Source of the DNA: Acetobacteraceae bacterium
Lineage (GTDB): Bacteria; Pseudomonadota; Alphaproteobacteria; Acetobacterales; Acetobacteraceae
Reading direction: 5' to 3'
DNA length: 46,457 bases
Assembly (NCBI GenBank): GCA_947475245.1
Contig: CANJLW010000035.1
Span: forward strand, 1 to 46,457
The notes beneath the pieces are model-generated. The model did not search any database and had not been told where the DNA came from. It saw nothing but the letters and a program-made list of their open reading frames with translations. Shown here piece after piece: positions 17,601-26,379 of this stretch (its first letter is position 1; each line of letters starts with the position of its first letter). The position numbers and the translations under genes are program-made.

Positions 17601-18228
17601 CAGCACCGCATCCAGCGACATTCCCATCGACGATTTCGGACGCTTGTTCGCACCGGCCGGCATGTTGGACCAATTCTTTACCCAACAGCTTCGCCCGTTC
17701 GTCGATATGTCCGGAGCAACCTGGAAGCCGCAGGCCGTCGCAGGCGTGTCCTCCCCGGTATCGGCGGGGGATCTGGCGCTGTTCCAGCGTGCCAGCATGA
17801 TCCGAGACCTGTTCTTCGCGGCCGGAGGGAACCAACCATCCGTTCGCTTCGATCTTGTGCCGGTATCGCTGGACCCCGGAGCCAGGCAAGTGACCCTGGA
17901 CCTGGAAACAACATCCGTTGTCTACGCGAACGGACCCATTCGCTCGACATCGGTTACCTGGCCTGGAGCACCGACGCGCATGAACAGTGCTCGCTTGGTA
18001 TTCGATCCCCCGCCATCCACGGGCCCGACAACATTGCAGGCAAGCGGGCCTTGGGCGTTGTTCCGGCTGTTCCAGCAAGGGAATCTGCAACAAAGCGGTT
18101 CCGCGGATCGCTATACCCTGACGTTCGCGTTGGGAGACCGAAAGGCAGTGTTTGAAATCAGAGCCGGATCGGTGCTGAACCCATTCGCACCGGGAATCCT
18201 CCGAGACTTCAGATGCCCAGGCCTTTAA
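14680..18228 (+). CDS. tssM: TssM (IcmF type), T6SS inner-membrane channel protein
   Basis: 1182 residues, a normal TssM length; ATG one base after the tssL stop. Two membrane helices lie near the N-terminus (about 10-30 and 38-60). The cytoplasmic domain carries a Walker A motif GPPGTGKT at 125-132 and a Walker B-like VLIDTAGRY near 170, so the protein can probably bind nucleotide. A third membrane helix lies at about 443-465 (IGAAALAGVVALAGAGALI). The remainder is the large periplasmic domain, ending in the TssJ-binding beta-rich C-terminus. The gene overlaps tagF by 16 bases. An Ala-rich stretch with AAGAAAGVAAAVASNAVAG near residue 820 looks like a flexible linker. Confidence 0.95.
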   Translation: MSAILRVLGSRWFLSFVGVALLSMLIWWFGPFVEVLDSVIIRGCLIGVLVLIWAATNFLLDWRRRKTDADLVEGVTASAGDPGAAAAAEESAAMRDKLTNALGLLAKASGSRGYLYEQPWYAIVGPPGTGKTTALVNAGLSFPLASEMGQKVSGFGGTRMCDWWFTENAVLIDTAGRYTTQEDSTVDKAGWDAFLSLLRRTRARQPLNGLIVVFSLQDDRQPDTSIGSATAAQRSVHAATIRRRIKEIYEKLGVRVPIYAVFTKTDLLAGFTDFFADMDRERLGQVWGMTFPAKGPGEDTRATFTSEFGLLVQRLNDRLLDRLHAERGPDRRTLIAGFPAQVASLQNPLADFIQEAFGGSRLDPAPLLRGVYLTSGTQEGTPVDRLTATMARSFGIDQRRAPSLVAEQGRSYFLTRLLKDVIFGEAMLVSRDPAAVRRSLMLRIGAAALAGVVALAGAGALIQTNAVNADAIATTDAALKAYIASAQALPLDPVRDGDLPRILPVLDQARALPYGKENHPNPFQFFPGLSQTGKLAAGANEVYGNALKHILLPRLIFRLESQMRQNFNQPDFLYEATRVYLMLGSAGPLDRGTIKEWMLFDWQLSYPGPAGQPIRDGLAKHLAVLLDGRLPQVPIDGALIEDARRAFSRITLASRVYSSIRRSPQASAVAMWRPGDAAGASGVRAFRRTSGKPLTEGIPGFFTVDGFYKVLLPQLPAAARQAASESWVLGREAEVDPSSPQVLNLQADVVRLYTADYAKEWDGLLGDLEIEPLGGMQQAVQNLYILSSPQSPMRDLLAGITRQLTLTVPPVPTDAAGAAGAAAGVAAAVASNAVAGATSRLQGLIAPTGPAPEPPGKAIETRYAALIAFVGKGPGAPVDNVLKIMNDLQQQLSRLANAVPGSAPPAGGDDPAALLQAEATRTPQPVQRWLLSISNAGGQLRSGGARKGAAEGFNAPGGPASLCKQAVTGRYPFASTASSDIPIDDFGRLFAPAGMLDQFFTQQLRPFVDMSGATWKPQAVAGVSSPVSAGDLALFQRASMIRDLFFAAGGNQPSVRFDLVPVSLDPGARQVTLDLETTSVVYANGPIRSTSVTWPGAPTRMNSARLVFDPPPSTGPTTLQASGPWALFRLFQQGNLQQSGSADRYTLTFALGDRKAVFEIRAGSVLNPFAPGILRDFRCPGL

Positions 18229-18809
18229 CGCCCTCGGTACAAATGGGCTTTTACGGCAAGCTGCCGGCGCGCGGTGACTTCGTTCGCCATGGGTTGCCGC
18301 GCGACTTTATCGATCCGTGGGACCAATGGCTTGATGGCGTGCTCAGCATCACCCGCTCCGAAAGCGGTGATGCCTGGCTGCCGGCCTATTTGGAAGCACC
18401 AGTATGGCGCTTCGCCCTGCCCGCCGGCCTGTGCGGCAGTCGTCCCGTGCTCGGCGTTACAATGCCGAGCGTGGATAAGGCGGGGCGGTATTTTCCGATT
18501 ACGTTTGCCGCGATACCGGATGCTCCGGACCTTGATCCGATGACCGGCGGCGATTGGCTTGACCACTGTGAGGATGCCGGGCGTGACAGCCTCGAATTCG
18601 ATGTGGCACCCGATAGGATCGCCGCTGACCTGCCGGACCCATTGCTGAGCAGGGCAGCGACACCCACACGCGAATCGCATTGGTGGACGAGCGGCTCTCT
18701 TCGTCTGCCACCCAGACAAATTTCGCTCTTTGGTCTACCAGATCATCGGCTGTTCGCGACGATGCTGGGGATTTCCGGAGATGCGACAATGCCGGCGGAT
18801 GCATCATGA
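18213..18809 (+). CDS. tagF: TagF, T6SS-associated post-translational regulator
   Basis: 198 residues, starting inside the end of tssM; ATG 18243 is a possible shorter start. The N-terminus has the TagF signature MGFYGKLPARGDFVRHGLP and then the pattern PSVDKAGRYFPIT. In studied systems TagF represses assembly, in some species by binding the FHA protein, and is relieved by the phosphorylation pathway or independent cues. In some bacteria TagF is fused to PppA; here they are separate genes overlapping by ATGA, which agrees with a close functional link. Confidence 0.9.
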   Translation: MPRPLTPSVQMGFYGKLPARGDFVRHGLPRDFIDPWDQWLDGVLSITRSESGDAWLPAYLEAPVWRFALPAGLCGSRPVLGVTMPSVDKAGRYFPITFAAIPDAPDLDPMTGGDWLDHCEDAGRDSLEFDVAPDRIAADLPDPLLSRAATPTRESHWWTSGSLRLPPRQISLFGLPDHRLFATMLGISGDATMPADAS

Positions 18810-19534
18810 ATGAGGCTCGATACCGCTCCTGGGCGACAACCCACCCCGGAACAAAGCGCAAGTACAACGAAGACAGCTTTGTCGACCGCCCGGACCTTGG
18901 ATTATGGGCTGTCGCCGATGGTGCCGGTGGGCATCATGCCGGTGAGGTCGCGTCCGGTATGATCCGGGAAGCGCTGGAGTCGATCCCGCCGGAGCTTTCC
19001 GCGTCAGAGTTATTAGCCGAAGTCCGTCTGCGTATCACCGCCACACATGCAACCTTGGTTGAGATGGCGCAGGAGCGTGGCGAAGGCGCGATGATCGCCT
19101 CCACGATTGTCGCGGTGCTGATTCGGAACGACTATTTCGCGTGCCTTTGGGCCGGCGACTCTCGATCCTATTTGCTGCGGGACGGCGTGCTGCGCCAGGT
19201 CACCCGCGATCATAGCCTGGTGCAGGATCTGGTCGATTCCGGGATGATCACGGAAGAGGAAGCGGAAAACCATCCACGCGCCAATGTCATCACCCGCGCG
19301 GTCGGCGCGGAGACCGATGAGCTGGTCCTGGATAAGGTGATGGAGCGCTTACAGCCGGGCGATCGGCTTCTGCTGTGCAGCGACGGGCTGTGCAAAACAC
19401 TGCCGAAGGATGTGATGGCAGAGCTTTTGGGTGTGCAGAACGGCGATGCCCCGCCGAAGGTCCTGGTAGAAGCCGCAGTGGCGGCAAACGCTACTGATAA
19501 TGTCACCGCGGTCGCGATCGAGTTTACGCGATAA
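18806..19534 (+). CDS. pppA: PppA, PP2C-family protein phosphatase of the T6SS
   Basis: 242 residues from ATG 18806, which overlaps the tagF stop; longer in-frame starts read back into tagF. The PP2C motifs are in order: KYNEDSF (20-25), VADGAGGHHAGEVAS (36-50), WAGDSRSYLLRDG (about 111-123), VTRDHSLVQDLV, LLLCSDGL and ATDNVTAVAIEF near the C-terminus. The Asp residues that bind the two metal ions are present. Its expected substrate is phosphothreonine on TagH and on the kinase, so it should switch assembly off. It is the last gene of the first T6SS operon and converges on hcp. Confidence 0.93.
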   Translation: MNEARYRSWATTHPGTKRKYNEDSFVDRPDLGLWAVADGAGGHHAGEVASGMIREALESIPPELSASELLAEVRLRITATHATLVEMAQERGEGAMIASTIVAVLIRNDYFACLWAGDSRSYLLRDGVLRQVTRDHSLVQDLVDSGMITEEEAENHPRANVITRAVGAETDELVLDKVMERLQPGDRLLLCSDGLCKTLPKDVMAELLGVQNGDAPPKVLVEAAVAANATDNVTAVAIEFTR

Positions 19535-19594
19535 CCGTTTCTATCCACGCAACGTTTCGGAATATTTCCGACCGGGTTTCGGCTCCGGTCGCCA

Positions 19595-19626
19595 CAAACA
19601 AAAAGCGCGGGACTTTCGTCCCGCGC
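19595..19626 (-). terminator. Strong intrinsic terminator downstream of hcp
   Basis: On the minus strand a 9-bp perfect stem GCGCGGGAC/GTCCCGCGC with a stable GAAA tetraloop (19626-19605) is followed by TTTTTGTTTGT. It lies 24 bases after the hcp stop. The A-run on the plus side means it acts only weakly, if at all, for pppA. Confidence 0.85.
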
Positions 19627-19649
19627 CCTTGATCGGATCAGCCGGTTGG

Positions 19650-20150
19650 CTAGCTGGCAACCATCTTGGTCAGGTCGTAACCGACGGTGCTCGGGCTCAT
19701 GGAGATGCCCGGATCGACGTTCTTGTAGGTGACGCTGATCTTGGCGAAGTTCAGAGTCAGGGTTTCCGTCGGCATCAGGTCACCGCCGGAGCCGCCACCT
19801 TGGCCGTGGGCCGAGATGCCGTAGTGGCTAATACCAGTGTTTTCAAGCTCATAGATCAGGAAGTCGCCAACGCCCTTGGCGGTGTTGGTCGTGAACTTGA
19901 TCGTGACCTTGGTGTTCAGCTTGCCACCCCAGGCTTCGCCGAGGAGCGGGTTGGAGGACACGTCCATCCGCTTTGACAGCGTGATGTCCTGGATCGCCAC
20001 TTCGCCGGCTTCGCGGTTCGCGCCGCCGCGATGGGCGCTCGCCATGTGGCGCTGAACGCCCCACGAGAAGCTGTCGACGTCGATCCAGCCTTCGAAACCT
20101 TTGGTGTTAGCACTGCCCTTAAGGGAACCGTACTTAAGATAGATAGCCAT
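19650..20150 (-). CDS. hcp: Hcp, T6SS tube protein (TssD)
   Basis: 166 residues, the standard Hcp length. The start is backed by GGAGGAAG seven to eight bases upstream on the minus strand. Family features are AIYLKYGSLKG at the start, the SFSWGVQRH segment, the DITLSKRMDVSSNPL motif and a C-terminus of alternating beta strands (LTLNFAKISVTYKNVD). Hcp hexamers stack into the inner tube that is pushed out through the sheath and can carry small effectors. It is encoded 38 bases downstream of clpV on the same strand and has its own strong terminator, as suits an abundant product. Confidence 0.96.
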   Translation of the reverse strand: MAIYLKYGSLKGSANTKGFEGWIDVDSFSWGVQRHMASAHRGGANREAGEVAIQDITLSKRMDVSSNPLLGEAWGGKLNTKVTIKFTTNTAKGVGDFLIYELENTGISHYGISAHGQGGGSGGDLMPTETLTLNFAKISVTYKNVDPGISMSPSTVGYDLTKMVAS

Positions 20151-20188
20151 GTTTTCTTCCTCCGTTGCTAAAGGATAACCGCTGATCC

Positions 20189-22828
20189 TTACGCAATCTT
20201 GTAGTGGAATGAGCCTTCAGTGTCCACGGAAATGGCGACTTCACCTATGGTTCCACCCTCGGCAAGACGCCCCAGGACTTCCGCGGAAAGTTCGGGGAGT
20301 AAAGTCCGGGAAAGTATGTTTTCAACGTTACGCGCGCCCGAGGAGGACTCCGTGCAGCGGGCGGCAATCGTATCGACAAGCAGCTCGTCCCACGAGAAAC
20401 CGGCCCCATAGGCTTCGCGCACGCGGCGACGGATACGGTTCAGTTGGAGTTCGACGATCTTGCGGATGATGTCGGGCGACAGCGGGAAGTAAGGCACCAG
20501 GGTCACCCGCCCCAGGAACGCCGGCTTGAAGTACTTCATCAGCTCGGGTCGCAGCGCTTCCGCCAACGTCGCCGAATCCGGCGCCGTTTCCGGATCCGCG
20601 AACAACCGGGTGATAAGATCGGTCGCGGCATTGGACGTCATGATGATGACGGTGTTCTTGAAGTCGATGTCGCGGCCTTCGCCGTCCTTCATGTTGCCCT
20701 TGTCGAACACCTGGAAGAAGACATCCTGAACGCCGGGATGGGCCTTTTCCATTTCGTCGAGCAGGACGACGGAGTACGGTCGGCGGCGCACCGCTTCCGT
20801 CAGAATGCCGCCCTCGCCATACCCGACATAGCCGGGCGGGCTCCCCATCAACAGGCTGACCTTATGTTCTTCCTTGAACTCGGTCATGTTGATGGTCGTC
20901 AGGTTTTGTTCACCGCCATAGAGCAGATCGGCGAGCGTCAGCGCCGTTTCGGTCTTGCCGACGCCGGAGGTTCCCACCATCAGGAAGACGCCTATCGGCT
21001 TTCTTGGATCGGTCAACCCTGCTCTGCTGGTGCGAATCGCCTGCGCGACAGCTTCCAGGGCATGCGGCTGACCGACGATGCGCTGCCCCATGGTGTCCTG
21101 AAGGTTCAGCACCGTCCGGATTTCATTTGACTGCATGCGACCGGTGGGAATGCCGGTCCAACCCGCAACGATTTCCGCCACCGCCTGACCGTCGACGACC
21201 GGGAAGATCAGTGGCTCCTCCCCTTGAATCGCTCGTAGGTTCGCGGTCGCCTCGCTCAGACGCACGCGGAGCACGTCCTTGTCCTCGGTGTTTTCGGCGT
21301 CCTCGATCGCGGAGCGTGCTTCGCCGATCGTCGTCGCGAGCACTTTCTCCTGCTCCCATCGCGCCAGCAGCGCTTCCAGTTCCGTCGCTAACTGGGCGCG
21401 TTCGGCGATCAACGCGGCGCGTCGATCCTCGTGTTTTTCGCCCGCGGCAATTTCACGATCCAGGATCGCGACTTCGGTGTCGATCAGCGACGTGCGGCGT
21501 TGGCGGTCTTCGATTGACGCCGGATTGGCCGCCTGACTCATGGACACACGCGCGCAAGCCGTATCGATCAGGCTGACGGCCTTATCCGGCAGTTGGCGCG
21601 AGGGGATGTAGCGCGCCGACAGCCGCACGGCTTCGCTGACGGCCTCATCAAGGATGCGGACCTTGTGATGCTTCTCCAACGTCGAGACCAGGCCGCGGAT
21701 CATCGCGACGGCGATGGGTTCCGACGGCTCCTCGACCTTCACCACCTGGAACCGGCGAGTCAGCGCCGCGTCCTTCTCGACATACTTCTTGTACTCGGCC
21801 CAGGTGGTTGCCGCGATCGTGCGCAGCTCGCCGCGCGCGAGCGCGGGCTTCAGCAGGTTCGCGGCATCGTTTTGTCCCGCGGCCCCACCGGCGCCGATCA
21901 GTGTATGAGCTTCGTCGATGAACAGTATGATCGGCTTGGGGCTGGCTTTGACCTCATCGATCACACCGCGGAGCCGGTTCTCGAACTCCCCCTTCATCCC
22001 TGCGCCCGCTTGCAGCAGACCAAGATCGAGAGACCGCAGCGTGACGCCCTGCAAACCCGGAGGCACATCGCCTGAAGCAAGCCGCAAGGCAAAGCCTTCA
22101 ACGACCGCTGTTTTGCCGACCCCGGCCTCACCGGTCAGGATCGGATTGTTCTGCCGTCGGCGGGTCAGGATATCGATGACCTGACGGATTTCGGAATCGC
22201 GCCCCAGAATGGGGTCGATCTTGCCGGCTTTTGCCTGGGCGGTCAGGTCGGTGGTGAACTGCTCCAAGGCACCGCCGCCGCCGCGCGGCGCGCCGGCACC
22301 GTCGGCGGGCTGTTCTCCGGGCGCATCGGACCCAGCACCCAAGGCAGCCGCTTCCGCGCTGTTCGCGGTAATCGCGGCGAAATCGCGCTTAAGCAGATCG
22401 GAAGAGATTTTCAGCAATTGGCCGGAGGCATCACGCGCGTGGCGCGACAATGTCTCATCCGCGAGCAGCGCCCAAAGCAGATGCCCGGACCGAACGCGCG
22501 TCGCACCTTGTTCGAGAGAGGCGAGCAGCCACGCCTGCTTGACGGTTTCGACAATTTCCGGTGCCAGGGACGGCGGACGACCATTGCCGGACTTCATCTT
22601 TTCGAGCGCGCGATTCAGGTCCGCCGCGAACCGCCCCATATCGATTTCATAGTGCCGCAGGATCGCCGAGATATCCCCGTCCGCGCGATCGGCCAGCGTC
22701 ACCAGCCAATGCTCGATCTCCACATTATAATGCGTCCGAGACAAGGTCAGGCCGGCGGCGGCTTCCAATGCCTTACGGCATGTTTCGTTGAGTCGGGATA
22801 CCAGTTGCTTCAGATCGATAGCGGCCAT
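20189..22828 (-). CDS. clpV: ClpV, T6SS sheath-recycling AAA+ ATPase (TssH)
   Basis: 879 residues from ATG 22828, preceded by a G-rich ribosome site; a start 13 codons upstream is possible but unsupported. The N-terminal Clp-N domain (about 1-165) should bind the sheath. The first AAA+ module has Walker A GEAGVGKT (233-240) and Walker B FIDEAH (303-308); a coiled-coil middle domain follows (about 440-530). The second module has Walker A GTSGVGKT (619-626). The C-terminal domain ends at the stop 20189. ClpV pulls apart contracted TssB/TssC sheaths after firing. Expressed divergently from tssA, in an operon with hcp. Confidence 0.96.
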   Translation of the reverse strand: MAAIDLKQLVSRLNETCRKALEAAAGLTLSRTHYNVEIEHWLVTLADRADGDISAILRHYEIDMGRFAADLNRALEKMKSGNGRPPSLAPEIVETVKQAWLLASLEQGATRVRSGHLLWALLADETLSRHARDASGQLLKISSDLLKRDFAAITANSAEAAALGAGSDAPGEQPADGAGAPRGGGGALEQFTTDLTAQAKAGKIDPILGRDSEIRQVIDILTRRRQNNPILTGEAGVGKTAVVEGFALRLASGDVPPGLQGVTLRSLDLGLLQAGAGMKGEFENRLRGVIDEVKASPKPIILFIDEAHTLIGAGGAAGQNDAANLLKPALARGELRTIAATTWAEYKKYVEKDAALTRRFQVVKVEEPSEPIAVAMIRGLVSTLEKHHKVRILDEAVSEAVRLSARYIPSRQLPDKAVSLIDTACARVSMSQAANPASIEDRQRRTSLIDTEVAILDREIAAGEKHEDRRAALIAERAQLATELEALLARWEQEKVLATTIGEARSAIEDAENTEDKDVLRVRLSEATANLRAIQGEEPLIFPVVDGQAVAEIVAGWTGIPTGRMQSNEIRTVLNLQDTMGQRIVGQPHALEAVAQAIRTSRAGLTDPRKPIGVFLMVGTSGVGKTETALTLADLLYGGEQNLTTINMTEFKEEHKVSLLMGSPPGYVGYGEGGILTEAVRRRPYSVVLLDEMEKAHPGVQDVFFQVFDKGNMKDGEGRDIDFKNTVIIMTSNAATDLITRLFADPETAPDSATLAEALRPELMKYFKPAFLGRVTLVPYFPLSPDIIRKIVELQLNRIRRRVREAYGAGFSWDELLVDTIAARCTESSSGARNVENILSRTLLPELSAEVLGRLAEGGTIGEVAISVDTEGSFHYKIA

Positions 22829-22979
22829 TACGCCCCCCAAGGTTCGTCCGCCAATCTGACGGCACAACGTTTCCCGCAGAGTGTCGCGCCTGAACGATGC
22901 GTCACCCCGACGGTATTTCGGATGGCCACACTATGTGGTAAACGAAACCATTGTCCAGCACGGAAGGGGCTCTCGCGGC
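22829..22979. promoter_or_regulatory. Divergent promoter region between clpV and tssA with a small palindrome
   Basis: These 151 bases must hold the promoters for clpV-hcp (minus) and tssA onward (plus). A dyad CCACA-cta-TGTGG at 22926-22938 is a candidate operator. I looked for a sigma-54 site: GGCAC at 22860-22864 is followed by TTTCCC rather than TTGC at the right distance, so it does not fit. No convincing -10/-35 pair stands out. Confidence 0.4.
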
Positions 22980-24146
22980 ATGAACTACCCAGACGGATTC
23001 GACCTGGAGACGCTGCTGGCCCCCTTGGACGGGGACGCCCCGCAAGGCACCGATATCCGAGAGGACTTCTCGGCTCAGTCACCGTACAGTCGCCTGCGCG
23101 ACGCCCGATCCAATGCCCGCGACGCGGAACGTCAGGCGGAAAGTCCCGACCCCGACGGCCCGCCGCCGGCAGATCCCGGGCCATTGTGGCGCGGCCTGCG
23201 AGAACTCGGCCTTAAGGTCATTGCGGAAACAGCGAAGGACATCGAAGTCGCCGCATGGATTACCGAGGCCTATGTCCGCAGCCATGGGCTTATCGGGCTG
23301 GCGGCCGGCGTTCGCCTGATCACCGGACTATCCGAACAATATTGGGACGACGTTTTTCCGTTACCGGATGATTACGGGATGGAAACCCGCGTTGCCCCGG
23401 TTACCGGTCTGAACGGGCACGACGGCAACGGCTCGCTGCGCCAACCGTTGTTCCAGCTTAAACTGTTCGACCGCCCCGACGGCACATCACTTGCCCTCTA
23501 TCAATACCGTGCATCCGTCCAACTCGCCTCGCTCGACGCCGCCCGGCAGCAGCAACGCATCGAGGCCGGTGCAATCCCCTTCGGCGACATCGAGAAAGAG
23601 GCACGCTCGGTCGGTGTCAGACCGTTGCGGCGCCTGCGCGAAGAAGCCACCGAAGCGCTCGAAGCGTGGGAGGCCATGTCGACGCTGCTGGATGACAAAG
23701 CGGGGGCCGATGCGCCGTCGACGAGCCATACACGCGATCTGCTGCGGGAACTGATCGAAATCGCCGATCGCTACGCACCGGCCGATGCGGCCGCCGGCGC
23801 GACCGACGACGCTACAGGTGCAGTTGCCTCCGCCTCGGCTGGCGGCTTCGTCGGACAAATGCCGGCCGGCGGGATGATGATTGCCGGAGCCGGCTTTGCC
23901 GTGCCGGCAACTGCGGTCGCCAATCGCGAGGACGCGTTGAAGGCACTGGAGAACATCGCGACCTTCTTCCGGAAGACAGAGCCTCATTCCCCCCTATCCT
24001 ATACGCTCGACGAAGCGGTGCGCCGCGGCCGTCTGACCTGGCCCGAATTGCTGGAGGAGGTGATCGCGGATCGCGAGGCGCGCAATGCCGTGCTCAGCTC
24101 CCTCGGCATCAAACCGCCGCCACCGCCCGCGGAAGACGGCTACTGA
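22980..24146 (+). CDS. tssA: TssA, T6SS assembly and cap protein
   Basis: 388 residues from ATG 22980, with AAGGGG upstream; the frame is open for 33 more codons but those lie in the promoter region. The N-terminal ImpA-type domain is clear: LETLLAPLDGDAPQGTDIRED, then SPYSRLRDARSNARDAER and later the EAYVRSHGLIGLAAGVRLI helix with YWDDVFPLPDDYG. The C-terminus (about 300-388) is an Ala/Gly-rich linker followed by a helical segment with EPHSPLSYTLDEAVRRGRLTWPELLEEVI, typical of the class with a short C-terminal extension. TssA primes baseplate and tail assembly and may stay at the distal end of the sheath. Confidence 0.92.
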   Translation: MNYPDGFDLETLLAPLDGDAPQGTDIREDFSAQSPYSRLRDARSNARDAERQAESPDPDGPPPADPGPLWRGLRELGLKVIAETAKDIEVAAWITEAYVRSHGLIGLAAGVRLITGLSEQYWDDVFPLPDDYGMETRVAPVTGLNGHDGNGSLRQPLFQLKLFDRPDGTSLALYQYRASVQLASLDAARQQQRIEAGAIPFGDIEKEARSVGVRPLRRLREEATEALEAWEAMSTLLDDKAGADAPSTSHTRDLLRELIEIADRYAPADAAAGATDDATGAVASASAGGFVGQMPAGGMMIAGAGFAVPATAVANREDALKALENIATFFRKTEPHSPLSYTLDEAVRRGRLTWPELLEEVIADREARNAVLSSLGIKPPPPPAEDGY

Positions 24147-24187
24147 CCTTGTAATCGGCGATCGGAATCAAGGCGGTGTACAAAACA

Positions 24188-24217
24188 TTGACCGGGTTCC
24201 TATCGGTTGGCTAATAT
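24188..24217 (+). promoter_or_regulatory. Possible sigma-70-type promoter for tssB onward
   Basis: TTGACC (24188-24193) and TAATAT (24212-24217) lie 18 bases apart in the 200-base gap between tssA and tssB. This is a fair match to TTGACA/TATAAT in an otherwise GC-rich context. It would let the sheath genes be expressed apart from tssA. The rest of the gap 24147-24346 shows nothing else clear. Confidence 0.35.
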
Positions 24218-24346
24218 TCGGCAAGCGCGTTGGGGTGGACCTGTACGTTTTCCGAGGAGCCGGAGAACGAAACGGATTGCCACCGCCATCGCACGTTGCG
24301 ACGGCTATTTTTGCAACACCTATCTTTGCGACGGGGAAGCGGAACC

Positions 24347-24856
24347 ATGAGTGCAAGCGTTCACGACAAATTGAACCGCGTTCGCAAACCGCGGGTGCAC
24401 ATCACCTACGAGGTGGAAACCGAAGGTGCCGAAGTGGTCCGCGAACTGCCATTCGTGGTGGGCGTGATGGGGGATTTTTCCGGCGACCCGACGGCACCGC
24501 TGCGTCCGCTCGCGGATCGGAAGTTCATCCAGATCGATCGTGACAATTTTAACGAGGTCATGGCGGGTATGAACCCCGGGCTGAAGCTCAAGGTCGATAA
24601 CACGCTTTCAGAAGAAGGCGGCCAGATGGCGGTCGATCTGAAGTTCAACTCGATCGACGATTTCGAACCCGCCCGCGTCGCGCAACAGGTCCCCGCCCTG
24701 CGTGCCTTGTTGGAAACGCGCGCCAAGCTTCGCGATCTGATGTCTAAGGTTGATCGTTCCGACGAGCTGGAAGGCCTTCTGGAGCAGGTTCTGCAGAACG
24801 CCGACGATTTGAAATCCCTGTCCAGCCAACTCGGCATCGACAAGCAGGAAGGCTGA
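24347..24856 (+). CDS. tssB: TssB, T6SS sheath small subunit
   Basis: 169 residues from ATG 24347. The N-terminus [27 protein letters not shown] and the segment [16 protein letters not shown] are highly characteristic, as is [26 protein letters not shown]. The C-terminal helix ends in [10 protein letters not shown]. TssB pairs with TssC to build the contractile sheath around the Hcp tube. It is three bases from tssC and the two proteins are expected in equal amounts. Confidence 0.96.
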   Translation: MSASVHDKLNRVRKPRVHITYEVETEGAEVVRELPFVVGVMGDFSGDPTAPLRPLADRKFIQIDRDNFNEVMAGMNPGLKLKVDNTLSEEGGQMAVDLKFNSIDDFEPARVAQQVPALRALLETRAKLRDLMSKVDRSDELEGLLEQVLQNADDLKSLSSQLGIDKQEG

Positions 24857-24859
24857 TCC

Positions 24860-26353
24860 ATGTCCGGCACACAGACCTCCACCTCCGCCGCCGCGACCGA
24901 AACCTCGGAAGGCGTCTCCTTCCTTGATCAGGTTGTCGCCGCAACGAAACAGACCGCGCCGGATCAGGCGCAGGATCTGGTGAAGAACCTGGTCGAGCAG
25001 GCGATGGCCGGCACGGTCACATTCGACCGCAATCTGTCCCGCACGTTTGAACGTGCGATCGCCGCGATTGACCGCAAGCTGTCCGGTCAGCTGAACGCGA
25101 TCATGCACAATCCCAAGTTCACTCAGTTGGAAGGGACTTGGCGCGGGCTGCACTATCTCGTGATGAACAGCGAGACGAGCACCAACCTCAAAATCCGCAC
25201 CCTGAACATCTCGAAGCGCGACCTGACCCGCGATCTGACGCGCGCGGTCGAATTCGATCAAAGCCAGTTGTTCAAGAAGATTTACGAGAACGAGTTCGGC
25301 ACCCCTGGCGGCGAACCCTATGGCGCGCTGATCGGCGACTATCAGTGGACTCAGCATCCGGATGACGTCGAAACGCTACGGCTGATCTCCAACGTCGCCG
25401 CCGGCGCGTTTGCGCCGTTCATCTCCGCGGCCGGTCCCGGCATGTTCGGCTTCAACGACTGGACGGAACTGTCCAAGCCCCGCGATCTCGCCAAAATCTT
25501 CGAAAGCGCGGACTACGCGAAATGGCGCAGCTTCCGCGATAGCGAAGATGCGCGCTTCGTCAATCTGGTCATGCCCCGCACACTCGCTCGGCTGCCCTAT
25601 GGTGCCGCGACCAAGCCGGTTGACGAGTTCAACTACGAAGAAGCGCCGTATGACGAAGCCGGTGCCGCCAAGGCAATGGATCACAACGACTATTGCTGGA
25701 TGAACGCCGCCTATGCGATGGGCACGCGGCTTACCAACGCGTTCGCACAGTACGGGTTCTGCACTGCCATTCGCGGTGCCGAGGGCGGCGGTAAGGTCGA
25801 GAACCTTCCGACCCACGTCTTCACGTCGGACGATGGCGACATGGACACCAAGTGCCCGACTGAAATCGCGGTCACCGATCGTCGTGAGTTCGAGCTTTCG
25901 AATCTCGGCTTCCTGCCGCTCTGCCATTATAAGAACACCGACTATTCCGTGTTCTTCGGCGCGCAGTCCGTGCAAAAGGCCAAGAAATACGATCGCCCGG
26001 AAGCCACCGCGAATGCCGCGATCTCCGCTCGCTTGCCGTATCTGATGGCGACCGGTCGTTTCGCTCACTACCTCAAGGTGATGGCGCGCGACAAAATCGG
26101 CAGCTTCGCGGAAGCCAGCGATGTCGAAATCATGTTGAACCGTTGGATTTCCAACTACGTCAACACGAACGAAAACGCCGGCCAGGACATGAAAGCCCGC
26201 TTCCCGCTGCGGGAAGCAAAGGTTGAGGTTCGCGAAATTCCGGGTAAGCCGGGTTCCTACAATGCCGTCGCGCATCTTCGCCCTTGGCTGCAAATGGAAG
26301 AACTGACCACCAGCCTGCGCATGGTCGCGCGTATCCCGGCCGCGGGCGGCTAA
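24860..26353 (+). CDS. tssC: TssC, T6SS sheath large subunit
   Basis: 497 residues. It has the usual TssC sequence: [55 protein letters not shown] and a C-terminus with [30 protein letters not shown] and [21 protein letters not shown]. This is the canonical copy, since it follows tssB directly and its core motifs match best. Its product interlocks with TssB through donated beta strands, and contraction drives secretion. Confidence 0.96.
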   Translation: MSGTQTSTSAAATETSEGVSFLDQVVAATKQTAPDQAQDLVKNLVEQAMAGTVTFDRNLSRTFERAIAAIDRKLSGQLNAIMHNPKFTQLEGTWRGLHYLVMNSETSTNLKIRTLNISKRDLTRDLTRAVEFDQSQLFKKIYENEFGTPGGEPYGALIGDYQWTQHPDDVETLRLISNVAAGAFAPFISAAGPGMFGFNDWTELSKPRDLAKIFESADYAKWRSFRDSEDARFVNLVMPRTLARLPYGAATKPVDEFNYEEAPYDEAGAAKAMDHNDYCWMNAAYAMGTRLTNAFAQYGFCTAIRGAEGGGKVENLPTHVFTSDDGDMDTKCPTEIAVTDRREFELSNLGFLPLCHYKNTDYSVFFGAQSVQKAKKYDRPEATANAAISARLPYLMATGRFAHYLKVMARDKIGSFAEASDVEIMLNRWISNYVNTNENAGQDMKARFPLREAKVEVREIPGKPGSYNAVAHLRPWLQMEELTTSLRMVARIPAAGG

Positions 26354-26379
26354 CCACTCGCCACGGGGCGGGCCCAATC

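Noticed and set aside
22855..22880. Sigma-54 promoter in the clpV/tssA gap
   Set aside because: GGCAC is present but the -12 element TTGC is not at the right distance.
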